Source: Megaleporinus macrocephalus (Eukaryota; Chordata; Actinopteri; Characiformes; Anostomidae). Taken from it: a stretch of DNA of 64,000 bases. The stretch's first letter is position 1. Each line of letters begins with the position of its first letter. Shown in pieces: positions 33,147 through 43,715 of this stretch. The position numbers and the translations under genes were made by a program. The notes below the pieces were generated by a model. It did not search any database and had not been told where the DNA came from. It saw only the letters and a program-made list of their open reading frames with translations. The stretch spans positions 43,792,189-43,856,188 of the forward strand of contig CM038720.1 of assembly GCA_021613375.1 (NCBI GenBank), in the 5' to 3' direction.

Positions 33147-34109
33147 TTACACTGCAAGCTTCATCTTGATTTGTTTATAGAGAATTTTAATAGACTGTAA
33201 GACCTCCTCTGTCTTCAGAGTATATATGATGGGGTTTAACATTGGTGGAATTGCTTGGGCTAGAACTGAATTGAATATTCTAGTATTCGTGGGAACATTT
33301 GTTGTAAGAGTAGACATATAAACACTAAAGATTGGAAGATAAAACATGCCCACTAATATGAGGTGGGAAGTGCAGGTTTTCATAGCTTTCATTCGGTCGG
33401 CACCATGTGAGATCCTAAGCAACGCAAAACCAATACACACATATGAGAAAGTTATTAGTGTCAGTGGAATGCCAAGAACAAAACAAATATAGGTATCAGC
33501 CATCATGTAATTAGGAGTATTATCATTACAGGAAAGTTTGATGACCGGGCCATGATCACAGAAATAACTGCCAACTATGATAGATGTACAGAAGGACAGT
33601 CTGGTAACGAGAGAAACCATCAGAGTAATAATAAATACAGCAAAGAGCCACAAAACACCAATAATCAGAGTCATTGTGGTATTGGTGACAATAGCGTGAT
33701 ACCTCAGAGGAAAACATATAGCAATCACTCTGTCAAAGCACAAAGCAAGCAAAGAAAACGACTGCAGGGTCATAAAGAGAAAAACAAAAAACATGCCTGT
33801 CAGACAGTCTTCATAAGATATCCACTGGTTCTCACGCAGAAACATGTCTGCATACTTCGGAATAAGAGCAGAACTTCCACACAGATCAGACAAGGCCAAG
33901 TTAAAGACAGCGATATACTTTGCTGTGTGGAGAGTTCGTGCCAGGTAGATAGTACCCATTATTAAAGAATTACCTAAAACAGTCACACTATATACAAAAC
34001 ACAAAAACATGTAGTAATACTTTGAATATGGAACGTTGTACAATCCACTGATGTAAAATGCAGAGGGGCGAACAAATGTTGCATTGTCAAAGGAATCAAC
34101 GGAAGTCAT
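33147..34109 (-). CDS. Odorant receptor OR4 (7TM GPCR, teleost OR family), intact
   Basis: A 320-residue odorant receptor. Approximate layout: N-glycosylation N9; TM1 30-56 with GN at 46-47; TM2 62-87; C102; TM3 to the FDR motif at 125-127; TM4 144-168; ECL2 cysteines C174, C184, C194; TM5 203-232; KAMKTC 241-246; TM6 244-266; TM7 with PPMLNPIIY 288-296. It differs from OR5 at 10 residues and from OR6 at 11. L49 (GNSLIM) and R232 are private to OR4. Part of a recent tandem duplication that also copied its flanks. Confidence 0.96.
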   Translation of the reverse strand: MTSVDSFDNATFVRPSAFYISGLYNVPYSKYYYMFLCFVYSVTVLGNSLIMGTIYLARTLHTAKYIAVFNLALSDLCGSSALIPKYADMFLRENQWISYEDCLTGMFFVFLFMTLQSFSLLALCFDRVIAICFPLRYHAIVTNTTMTLIIGVLWLFAVFIITLMVSLVTRLSFCTSIIVGSYFCDHGPVIKLSCNDNTPNYMMADTYICFVLGIPLTLITFSYVCIGFALLRISHGADRMKAMKTCTSHLILVGMFYLPIFSVYMSTLTTNVPTNTRIFNSVLAQAIPPMLNPIIYTLKTEEVLQSIKILYKQIKMKLAV

Positions 34110-34123
34110 GTCAGGAGACTGGC

Positions 34124-34420
34124 CTTAAATAAAAGAAAATACAATAATATACTCTTTAAACAGTTCATCACACTGTGGATCTTTAAAATTTGAATTACAA
34201 AAATTAAGAAATGTGTAATATACACAACAAATCTATAGCGAATGATAATCTCGGTGAAACTAATCAATACATATAAAACTAGAGTACAGGACGTTAACGA
34301 CTTATTCACAGTAGTTTAATACAGTACCTTCTACAGCAGGACAAAACCTTTTAGAGCAGAATTACCAGAGAGATCACACACATTTATAACTGACCTACGT
34401 CATTCTCGAATAGCACACCT
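34124..34420 (-). promoter_or_regulatory. OR4 promoter, non-coding exon 1 and 5' intron
   Basis: Minus strand: AGGTGTGC (34413-34420), TGACGTAG (34395-34402), TATA-like AGTTATAAAT (34382-34391), exon 1 ending AAG with donor GTACTG (intron from 34327), and acceptor TTTAAG ending at 34124; intron 204 nt. The CRE carries G at its last base, as in OR5 and OR6. If transcription starts about 30 bp below the TATA box, exon 1 is only about 30 nt. Confidence 0.72.
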
Positions 34421-35378
34421 CCAAAAAAAAAACAAAAAACACAAATCTCTACAGACAAGTTGGTGTGCTAAACTGGAATACATATGCAGTGAATAAAAAA
34501 ATAATAATGGAATTTCTCATAAATGAAATTTGCTCAAAAAATCAGAACTTAGGACAAAATGATCATCATGGCTGTGTCTGCAATGTAACACACATAGAAG
34601 AGAGACACCCAGTCATGTCCAAATTGACTGTTTGCATGAAATACTGCCTGTCAGGCCCCCATTTATTCTTTTTAAAATCAGCATAGCATTAGTTGTTTTC
34701 TATTAAGGAAAAACATAATATGGAATGTGGTTTCTGACAACATTTGGTTCATGGTCTTAAGTTAAAAAAAAGGTCACAAGGGCCCATATACTGTATTTTA
34801 TATTTTTCCCTGAGAAACATACTGCATTGTAGTTTAATTTTATCGTAGAAAGTCACAATTTATTTTACATTTTCCAATCTGTTTCACTGACAACTAAACT
34901 GGATATTATTGTTATTGTAAGTATGTCTTACTTGAACATCTGCTACAAGCAGCCAGTGTCTGCAACTAAGAGAGAAAGTTGGGATAAAACATGAACATAT
35001 ACAAGGCTAATTTATTTTTTGGTAATCTTGATGGGTGTCTCTCAAACGGTAAAAAGAAAACACTTGATCTTTGTTTTAATGAAAGGAATGTATAGAAATG
35101 TACTCCAAAACTCTTTATTCAATGCATATATACAGCTGCCAACCAAATAATTTTCTAACTTTATCAAGAATCATTAACTTGCATGGACTTAAAAAGTACA
35201 ATCACAGATATTTTTGATAATAATAATAAAAAAATTAAATTCAGTGGCAGCCTGAAGTGACACATTTGAGTAATTTAACTCAGTGAGGAAAAAAGTAGAC
35301 AGTTCTGTGTTTTATGCCAGTAAGCCAAACTACAGTTATTGTATAACTTCAATCTGTTGCACTGCTTTTCACAGGAAC

Positions 35379-36341
35379 TTACACTGCAAGCTTCATCTTG
35401 ATTTGTTTGTAGAGAATTTTAATAGACTGTAAGACCTCCTCTGTCTTCAGAGTATATATGATGGGGTTTAACATTGGTGGAATTGCTTGGGCTAGAACTG
35501 AATTGAATATTCTAGTATTCGTTGGTACAGCTACTGTAAAAGTATACATATAAACACTAAAGATTGGTAGATAAAACATGCCCACTAATATGAGGTGGGA
35601 AGTGCAGGTTTTCATAGCTTTCATTCGGTCAGCACCATGTGAGATCTTAAGCAACGTAACACCAATACACACATATGAGAAAGTTATTAGTGTCAGTGGA
35701 ATGCCAAGAACAAAACAAATATAGGTCTCAGCCATCATGTAATTAGGAGTATTATCATTACAGGAAAGTTTGATGACCGGGCCATGATCACAGAAATAAC
35801 TGCCAACTATGATAGATGTACAGAAGGACAGTCTGGTAACGAGAGAAACCATCAGAGTAATAATAAATACAGCAAAGAGCCACAAAACACCAATAATCAG
35901 AGTCATTGTGGTATTGGTGACAATAGCGTGATACCTCAGAGGAAAACATATAGCAATCACTCTGTCAAAGCACAAAGCAAGCAAAGAAAACGACTGCAGG
36001 GTCATAAAGAGAAAAACAAAAAACATGCCTGTCAGACAGTCTTCATAAGATATCCACTGGTTCTCACGCAGAAACATGTCTGCATACTTCGGAATAAGAG
36101 CAGAACTTCCACACAGATCAGACAAGGCCAAGTTAAAGACAGCGATATACTTTGCTGTGTGGAGAGTATGTGCCAGGTATATAGTACCCATTATAAAAGA
36201 ATTACCTAAAACAGTCACACTATATACAAAACACAAAAACATGTAGTAATACTTTGAATATGGAACGTTGTACAATCCACTGATGTAAAATGCAGAGGGG
36301 CGAACAAATGTTGCATTGTCAAAGGAATCAACGGAAGTCAT
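35379..36341 (-). CDS. Odorant receptor OR5 (7TM GPCR, teleost OR family), intact
   Basis: 320 residues, same domain map as OR4. Eight differences from OR6 (positions 4, 178, 191, 202, 205, 228, 229, 270). It carries H58 in the first intracellular loop (LAHTLH), Y266/F268/V270/A271 in the third extracellular loop, and the private pair V228 T229 in TM5. It lies 1.27 kb from OR4 in the same orientation. All OR signature motifs (FDRVIAIC, FCDHGP, KAMKTCTSH, PPMLNPIIY) are unchanged, so it should be functional. Confidence 0.96.
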   Translation of the reverse strand: MTSVDSFDNATFVRPSAFYISGLYNVPYSKYYYMFLCFVYSVTVLGNSFIMGTIYLAHTLHTAKYIAVFNLALSDLCGSSALIPKYADMFLRENQWISYEDCLTGMFFVFLFMTLQSFSLLALCFDRVIAICFPLRYHAIVTNTTMTLIIGVLWLFAVFIITLMVSLVTRLSFCTSIIVGSYFCDHGPVIKLSCNDNTPNYMMAETYICFVLGIPLTLITFSYVCIGVTLLKISHGADRMKAMKTCTSHLILVGMFYLPIFSVYMYTFTVAVPTNTRIFNSVLAQAIPPMLNPIIYTLKTEEVLQSIKILYKQIKMKLAV

Positions 36342-36355
36342 GTCAGGAGACTGGC

Positions 36356-36652
36356 CTTGAATAAAAGAAAATACAATAATATACTCTTTAAACAGTTCAT
36401 CACACTGTAGATCTTTAAAATTTGAATTACAAAAATTAAGAAATGTGTAATATACACAACAAATCTATAGCGAATGATAATCTCTGTGAAACTAATTAAT
36501 GCATATGAAACAAGAGTACAGGATGTTAACGACTCATTCACAGTAGTTTAATACAGTACCTTCTGCAGCAGGACAAAACCTTTTAGAGCAGAATTACCAG
36601 AGAGATCACACACATTTATAACTGACCTACGTCATTCTCGAATAGCACACCT
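36356..36652 (-). promoter_or_regulatory. OR5 promoter, non-coding exon 1 and 5' intron
   Basis: Minus strand: AGGTGTGC (36645-36652), TGACGTAG (36627-36634), TATA-like AGTTATAAAT (36614-36623), donor AAG/GTACTG (intron from 36559), and acceptor TTCAAG ending at 36356; intron 204 nt, the same length as in OR4 and OR6. The core promoter is nearly identical to OR4, so the duplicates should be under the same control. Confidence 0.72.
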
Positions 36653-36726
36653 CCAAAAAAAAAAAACACAAATCTCTACAGACAAGTTGGTGTGCTAAAC
36701 TGGAATACATATGCAGTGAATAAAAA

Positions 36727-38140
36727 AATAATTATAAAACACACGTATGACACGTAACAAGAACAATATTACACTAAGAGATTGTACAGTAAGAGACAAT
36801 AAATAGAATACAGAGTGATAAAGAGTCAAGAAAGGTGCTAATGAGATGTATGATTATCTGTATATGTGTGTGGATGTTCTACACATAGTGAGTAGACATA
36901 TAGTATCAGAGCTGTTATGTACTGAATCTGTACAGCTGTGCTAATAAGCATTATGTTATAAAGCAGTTTTTGTAATGCAGTGAGATTGAAGTGCAGGGTG
37001 ACCACTGTGGTCACTGAGAGTAGCAGCTCTGGGGAAAAAGCTGTTAGCATGTCCGCTTGTGCTGGTTTTGATGGTCCTGAGTCGTCTGCTAGAGGGAAGT
37101 GACTGGAAGATGTGATGTCCAGGATGAGAGGGGTCAGCTGTAATTTTGCCAGCACGTTTCTTCCCCCTGCTTTTGTAAAGTTAACGCTGGCAAATTGCAT
37201 CCAATGATATGCTCTGCTGTCCTGATTATGCGCTGGAGTTTGGCTCCTTCTTGTGAGGTGGATAAACCAAACCAGATGGTTCTGGAAGATGTGAGGATGG
37301 ACTTAATAAGCGTTGTGTAGAACTGGATCATCAGAGACTGCGGCAGGTTGAATTTCTTCAGCTGTCTAAGGAAGAACATTCTCTGCTTTCTTGGCTATGG
37401 AGACCCACTACCATCTCTACTGTGTTTTGTGTGTTAAGCAACAGGTGATTGCTGCTGTGAGTCCAGCTGCTCGACTTCCTTTATGTAGACTCATCACTGT
37501 TGGCTATGAGGCCCACCACCGTGATGTCGTCTGCAAATTTCAGGATCTTCACAGCTGGTTTGTGACAAAGTTGTTTGTGTAGAGACCGAAGAGGGGAGAG
37601 AACAAGCACCCCTGTGGTATTCCAGTACTGAGGGTCAAGAGGTCTGATGTGTGTTTGCCTAGCCGCACAATCCAACGACACATGGGTTCTGGCACTGACA
37701 GCTGGGACAGATTCACATGCATAAGCTGTGGCTCTATGGATAAAGTCCACAAACAGGACTCTAGCGTAAGTTCCAGGACTGTCGAGATGTTGTAGCATGT
37801 GCAGGGCCAGATTAACTGTGTCTTCGACAGATCTGTTAGCAAACTGTCTGCAAACTTCAGGGGGTCCAGCAGAGTTTTTAGTAATGGGCTTCAGATGGGC
37901 TAGTACCAGGCATTCAAAGACTTTCACGACTACAGAGGTCAGGGCCACTGGCCTGTAGTCATTAAGGCCAGTGATGGTGGATTTCCTGGGGACTGCAATG
38001 ATAGTGAATGTTTTGAAGCAGGTAGGGACGGATGACAGTTTCAGTGATTTGTAAAAACGTAAGTGAAAATCGGTGCTAGTTGTTCAAAGCAATGTTTCAG
38101 GATGGAAGGGTCCTGGAGCTTTTCTCACCTGTGTGCTGAA
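36727..38140 (-). mobile_element. Degraded LINE inserted in the OR5 upstream block
   Basis: Minus-strand pieces: MALTSVVVKVFECLVLAHLK, LFVDF with the following block lost, LKFADDITVVGLI, then NLPQSLMIQFYTTLIKSILT and RIIRTAEHIIGC, then GPSKPAQADMLTAF near the end. The fragments lie in different frames with many changes. The upstream block of OR4 (34500-34560) continues here at about 38145, so the LINE landed inside the duplicated block of OR5 and removed about 50 bp. Confidence 0.8.
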
Positions 38141-38144
38141 AAGC

Positions 38145-38300
38145 AGGATCATCATAGCTGTGTCTGCAATATAACACATGTAGAAGAGAGAAACCCAGTC
38201 ATGTCCAAATGGACTGTTTGTGTGAAATGCTGCCTGCTAGGCCCCCATTTATCCTGTTTAAAATCAGCATAACGTTAGTTGTTTTCTATTAGGGACAAAC
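38145..38300. repeat. Displaced piece of the OR upstream duplicated block
   Basis: ATCATCATAGCTGTGTCTGC, CCAGTCATGTCCAAATGGAC and TTAGTTGTTTTCTATTAGGG match 34556-34710 (above OR4) and 49520-49670 (above OR6). It marks the continuation of the OR5 block beyond the inserted LINE. Confidence 0.85.
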
Positions 38301-39778
38301 TGTCACATCTCATCCTGTCAGCCCCATCCCTGTGTTTATTTCCTGTCCATGTGCTCACTTTGTTCCCACCTGTCTTTAGTCTTGTAATCAGTCCCATCAG
38401 CTGTGATTTCCTTGTTAGCCTCTGTATATATATACCTCCTGTTTCCCCCTTTTCCCTTGGAATTCATTGATGTTGATGTCGCTTTTCTGTTGTTCACTCC
38501 ATGTTCCTGTTTTATTTGCATTTCATTCGTGTTTATGTGCTGTGTTTAGTTTTTATTTCATTTTTATTAAAAGTTTGTAAAAGCTTGAAAGTGTGTCCGT
38601 CCTGCCTTTGCTCGTCTTCGGCACATGCCACTCGTGATGGAATGAACCACCCACTAAAGGACACATCAATCTTTTACAGCTTGAGACTCGCAATCCCTAT
38701 GGCTTAGGTGTTTTGCCTCGCATCATTGGAAGATATTTCAAGTAGCCATGCTGGAGTAAGACCCAGCAATGTGAGCGCAGTCTGGTGGCTCCCCCCACTC
38801 TGGATGCCCTATTGGTCAACGTGCCCTCCGTGTGAATCTTCTCCGATCCTTCTGGGTTCACTGCCAAAACCGAAGGTAAGAGGAGATCCAAGAGAAGGCA
38901 CAGGGCCATTTTTGAAGGGGATCAGCCAGCAAACTCTGGCGAGGTAACTGTGGGGAGTCTCCATCTAGCATCGGCTCCCAGAGTGATGCTACTCCACCCG
39001 CATAATCGTGGCCATACACATGCTCTTTCAAGGCGACGTTCCACACCCCCACTGACTCTCTGGAGCACTAGCTGGACCCTTGAGCCAATTTTCATTTTTG
39101 CAGCACCACCTACAGCACAGGAATGCATTCCAGGTCTGTGCTTTGTTCCTGAAGTACAGCTTCCCCAAAACCCTGCAAAGCAGCTGTACTGTCCCACCAC
39201 GACTCCAGCAGCTTCGTCTGTCCCGAGCCCAACGTGATGCTAGCGCTCTCGTCTGTTCCTGTGTCCACCGCGATGCCAGCAGTTTTATCTGTTCCTGTGC
39301 CAGCGGCCTCATCTGTTTGTGTGCCCACCCCAATGCCGAGTCCTTGTCTGTTCCTTTGCCTGCTGCAATGTTAGCAACTCCATGTGTCCATGATGCCGGC
39401 TCCACCCAGCACCTCATAATGCCAGCGGCCATGCTTGCCACTCATGCCCCTGTGGATGTCATTGCAGTGCCCGCTGTCTCCATGAATGTTAATGCAGTGC
39501 CTGCTGCCTTCGTGGATGTCAATGCAGTGGTCCTACCTCCCTCCGTGAGGCCATCACCCAATGCCCCTATCCCATATTTGTTTAGCCCAGTGCTGGATCC
39601 CAAGACTGTGCCGACCCTCTGTGTCCATCTGGCCCTAGAGACTGTGCCAACGCTGACTTCCCCTGTATATCCTGTGCCATCTGCAGCGCCCCTGGCCTGT
39701 TGCCAGTGGCTACCCCCAGGACTATGCCTGTTTTTCTCCTTTGTTGTGTTCCTGCTGTGATGCCTGTCTGCATCCTTG
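38301..39778 (+). mobile_element. LTR retrotransposon fragment (5' LTR plus degraded internal part)
   Basis: TGTCACATC at 38301 opens an LTR with a TATA tract (TGTATATATATACC, 38423-38436) and ATTAAAAG near 38566; it ends at about 38640. Downstream sequence is a degraded internal region with a WWLPPLWMPYWS word (38786-38820) and an Ala/Pro/Val-rich coding-like stretch at 39240-39700. No RT or integrase and no 3' LTR are visible. OR-flank sequence resumes at 39779 (GACAACCTTTGATTCATGG; compare 34736). So a truncated element of about 1.48 kb sits inside the duplicated OR block. Confidence 0.65.
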
Positions 39779-39974
39779 TGACAACCTTTGATTCATGGTA
39801 TCAAGTTAAAAAGGTCATATCAATCATTTTGCTGGGAGTTAAATCAAAGGGCTTTCCTAACACTTTAGTCTTTGCCCCAAGAGACGCCCTTTAGATGTGT
39901 GTGGTTTTATTTAACAAACACAGACAGATTTTTTTTTGTGATTATTTTCTTCTGTTTGTCACTTTTTTATTCAT

Positions 39975-40290
39975 CATCATGAAGTGCTTTGAGAGGCTAG
40001 TCATGAGAAACATCAAGACCCAACTGCCCTCTTCATTGGACCCCCTGCAATTTGCATATCGTCCCAACCGCTCCACGGACGATGCCATCACCACCACCCT
40101 TCATCTCTCCCTTACCCACCTGGAGAAGAAGGACTCCTACGTCAGAATGCTGTTCATAGACTTCAGTTCAGCATTCAACACCATCATTCCACAGAATCTC
40201 ACCAGGAAGTTAAGCCTGCTGGGCCTCAACACCCCCCTGTGCAACTGGATCCTGGACTTCCTGACAGGGAGGCCCCAGTTAGTCCGGTTC
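39975..40290 (+). pseudogene. LINE reverse transcriptase fragment
   Basis: The plus frame reads [20 protein letters not shown], then [32 protein letters not shown] and [10 protein letters not shown]. It is almost the same, residue for residue, as part of the minus-strand LINE at 61950-62260. It ends abruptly at 40290, where a different LINE begins on the other strand. Confidence 0.85.
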
Positions 40291-40753
40291 ACAGCTGAAC
40301 GAGATTGTGTTTCTCCAAACTCCAATGTGCAGATATATAAAAACACAAGACATACAACTAACATGACAAATAAATAACAACATGACAGTGCAGTGGGAAA
40401 TATAGAAAGAGTGTGTGTGATAAATAGTGAGATATACTCTAAATAAATATGTATACTTAAAAAAGTGTTTTTGCAGATGTATTGCACTTAAAGGGAATAT
40501 ATATATTGCACAGTTCTGACCAAGTATTGCACATTAACAATGTAAACATAACACTGTAAATTTTAAACATTTTAAAGTGTAAGAGTTTTAGGTTTAGAAA
40601 GAAACAATCAGTCTATTGCACAAAATTAGCAGCATTAAGAGGAGGACCACCTGAGTATGAAGTAGGTATATGTTCAAGAGTTTAACAGATCTGATGAGTC
40701 TGCTCATCAGGAAGTGTTGAGCAGTCTGATGGCTTGTGGAAAGAAACTTTTGC

Positions 40754-41898
40754 TCAGTCTGGAAGTCCTGCACCGCATGCTGCGGTAGCGTTTTCCAGAG
40801 GGCAGCAGTCTGAACAGTCCGTTGGCTGGGTGGGTGGGATCTCTGACCATCTTGGTGGCTCTGCTGTGGCACCGTGATGGGTACAGATCTTGTACAGGTG
40901 GATGCGCTCTGCTTTCCTTACCACTCTCTGGAGTGATTTCTGTTCGGCGATGGTGCAGCTGCTGTACCAGACCGTGAGACTGCTAGTCAGGATACTCTCT
41001 ATTGTTCCTCTGTAGAATGTAGTGAGGATATGAGGCGGAAGGTTAGCTCTTCTCATCCTTCGTAGGAAGTGAAGGCGCTGTTGTGCTTTCTTGACCAGGG
41101 AGGAGGTGTGTGTGGTCCATGTCAGGTCGTCTGTGATGTGCACCCCCAGAAACTTAGTGCTTTTCACAAACTCCACAGTTTTGCTATGGATTGTGAGCGG
41201 TGTGTCATTTCTTTTGTCTTGTTGACATTCAGTGACAGGTTGTTGCTGTCGCACCAGGCAACGAGTTGGTTCACCTCCTCTCTGTAGGCGGAGTCATCGT
41301 CGTTACTGATGAGGCCCACTACTGTAGTGTCATCTGCAAACCTGATGATGTGGTCTGAGTTGTACTTGGCACAGCAGTCGTGGGTCAACAGAGTGAACAA
41401 CAGAGGGCTCAACACGCATCCTTGAGGAACACCAGTGTTCATGATGGTGGTTTGGGAGGTGTTTTCTCCAACTCGTACTGTCTGCGGTCTGTCTGTGAGG
41501 AAGTCCAATAACCAGTTACACAGTGAGGTGTCAATGCCTAATGGGCCAAGTTTTTCAACAAGGTGCTGGGGGATGACTGTGTTAAAGGCGGAGCTGAAAT
41601 CAATGAAGCGCATCTGCGCGTAAGTGTTCTTGTTTTCCAGATGAGTCAGGCTCAGGTGGAGTGCTGTTGATATGGCATCATCAGTGTAGCGGTTGGAGCG
41701 GTATGCAAATTGAAGTGGGTCGAATGTTGGAGGCAGTCGTGATGTGATGTGATCTTTGACCAGTCTCTCGAAGCACTTCATGACGATGGGAGTCAGTGCT
41801 GTAGGGCGGTAGTCATTGAGTGATGCTGCTGGTGACTTCTTTGGCAGTGGTACGATGGTTGTGGTTTTGAAGCACTGAGGCACAATGGCTTGTTTCAA
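40754..41898 (-). pseudogene. LINE reverse transcriptase of copy C, frameshifted
   Basis: From 41898: [76 protein letters not shown] and [13 protein letters not shown]. Near 41200 the frame changes and continues with KFLGVHITDDLTW, LPPHILTTFYRGTIESILTS and LQRVVRKAERI. The RT catalytic aspartates are all present. The break is a single frameshift by my reading. Confidence 0.85.
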
Positions 41899-42025
41899 AG
41901 AGGTGTTATAGATGTCCGCCAGGACATATGCCAGTTTTTCAGCACATTCCTTAAGTACATACCCTGGAATGTTGTCAGGGCCTGTTGCTTTCCGAGGGTT
42001 GACCTTGCGTAGAGCCTTCTGGACG

Positions 42026-43714
42026 TCAGCTGGGTCGAGACAGAGGACTTCCCCGTCCAGACTTTGTTATTGGGGTGGTGTTGTTGTCCTCAAATCTGCT
42101 GAAGAGGGTGTTGAGTGTGTTAAGAAAGTCTGTGCTGTCATTGCTGAGTGGTGGGCGTGGTCTATAGTCCGTGATGGACTGAATGCCCCGCCACAAGCGC
42201 CTGGAGTCTTTGGAGTCAGTGAAGTGGTTTTGGATTTTCTGACCATAAGCCCGCTTTGCTGCTCTGACACCTCGGTTCAAGTTAGCTCTAGCAGATCTAA
42301 GAGCATCCTTGTCACCAGACTTAAAAGCAGCATTACGTTCACGTAAAAGAGTGTGCACCTCTTTAGTGAGCCAGGGTTTCTGATTGGCTCTTGTGGTGAT
42401 GTCTTTGGTGACAGTCACATCTTCCACACACTTGGACATATATCCAATCACTGACTCAGCATACTCTTCCAGATTGGTGTGAGGATTGACAGTTGCAGCT
42501 TCTCTGAACATATTCCAGTCAGTGCATTCAAAGCAGTCCTGAACTGCTGAGACTGCTCCCTCTGGCCTTATCTGCTTAACAGCTGGCTTGGCTCTGGTCA
42601 GCAGTGGCCTGTATGCTGGAATTAGCATAACAGAGAGATGGTCTGAGTTTCCAAGGTGGGGGTGGGGGACTGATTTGAATGCTTTCTTGATGTTTGAGTA
42701 GACCTGGTCTAGTGTGTTTTCTCCTCGTGTTGCAAAGTTCACATATTGGTGGTAGTGTGGTAAAACTGACCTCAGATCAGTCCGGTTAAAATCTCCTGCC
42801 ACGATGTAAACACAGTCTGGATTGGCATTCTGTAACATGCTGATGGACTGATACAGTCCAGTGGAGAGTGCTTCCTTTGAGTTAGCACTGGGATGAATGT
42901 AAACAGCTATGATATAGATGGCTGTGAATTCTTTCGGCAAGTAAAATGGTCTGCACTTTACCGTCAGAAACTCAACATCTTCAGAACAGTGGCTCGACAC
43001 AGCTTTAGCGTTCGTGCACCAGTTGTTGTTGATGTAGATGCACACACCCCCTCCACGCGATTTGCAGCTGAGAGCATAGCTTCTGTCCGCACGGAATGTT
43101 GTTAGCCCCTCCATGCTAACAGCGCTATCTGCTACGGCAGAGTTTAGCCACGTCTCGGCAAAGATAAGAGCACAACAGTCTCTAACTTTGCGTTGGGTGG
43201 TCAAATCCAGCCTCAGATAGTCCATTTTGTTTTCCAGTGATCGGACGTTGGCCAGAAGGATGGATGGAAGCGCTGGTCTGTGTGGGCTAGCCTTTAGCCT
43301 CGCGCTAGCGCCTGCCCGTGTTCCGTGTTTCCGCGATCGCTCACACCGCTTGCGTCGCTCCCTGCAGCGGCTGTTGGTGGCAGGTGAGGCCGCGGCTGTG
43401 TAGGCCTCTGGGTCTTTGTGCCGTAGAATCCCCAGTTCGCGGAGTGTCTTGATTTGTGTAGTCCGTAAACTGCACGGCAGGTTGCTGGATAAGACAGTAC
43501 CTTGAAGTCCGAGAAAAGTACTACGACTATAGACGAATCTGGTATCCGACTTTGGCGGGATAGACGGTACATTTAAAACAAAATGCACATCGCTAACGGG
43601 AGCCGAAGTAGCCGCTGCCATACAGGGCGGCGCCATCTTGGTAATCGTAAGCATTTCATCTCGTACCCACCTGCATTTTGTAGTTCGCCATGGACAGTCT
43701 TTCAACCTACCCAT
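42026..43714 (-). pseudogene. LINE endonuclease/linker, 562-codon open frame
   Basis: After a basic N-part (RRKRCERSRKHG) the endonuclease reads LLANVRSLENKMDYLRLDL, FAETWLNSAV, SRGGGVCIYINN, VAGDFNRTDLRS and LGNSDHLSVM, covering the N, E, D and H catalytic positions. The linker has TRANQKPWLTKEVHTLLRER. The frame closes near 42026 with RGSPLSRPS, where the reverse transcriptase should continue ([14 protein letters not shown] motif, visible in another frame). It is the longest uninterrupted retroelement frame in the window. Confidence 0.88.
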
Positions 43715-43715
43715 G

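Larger units (their letters stand above)
40295..43715 (-). mobile_element. Near full-length LINE copy C (CR1/L2/Rex1 group)
   Basis: A minus-strand LINE. Its 3' tail lies at about 40295-40600 (rich in TATATAAAAACACAAG-like words), the reverse transcriptase at 40754-41898, and the endonuclease plus linker in one long open frame at 42026-43714. Few frame breaks (near 42030 and 41200) suggest moderate age. It faces the plus-strand LINE piece at 39975-40290 head to head. Confidence 0.85.

Noticed and set aside
34106..34309. 67-codon minus-strand frame just above OR4, with equals above OR5 (36338-36541) and OR6 (49065-49268)
   Set aside because: It falls within the predicted 5' intron; conservation follows from recent duplication.
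39028..39760. Overlapping plus and minus open frames of about 137 and 226 codons
   Set aside because: Degraded internal part of an LTR element; both strands open because of composition, and no protein domain can be recognised.
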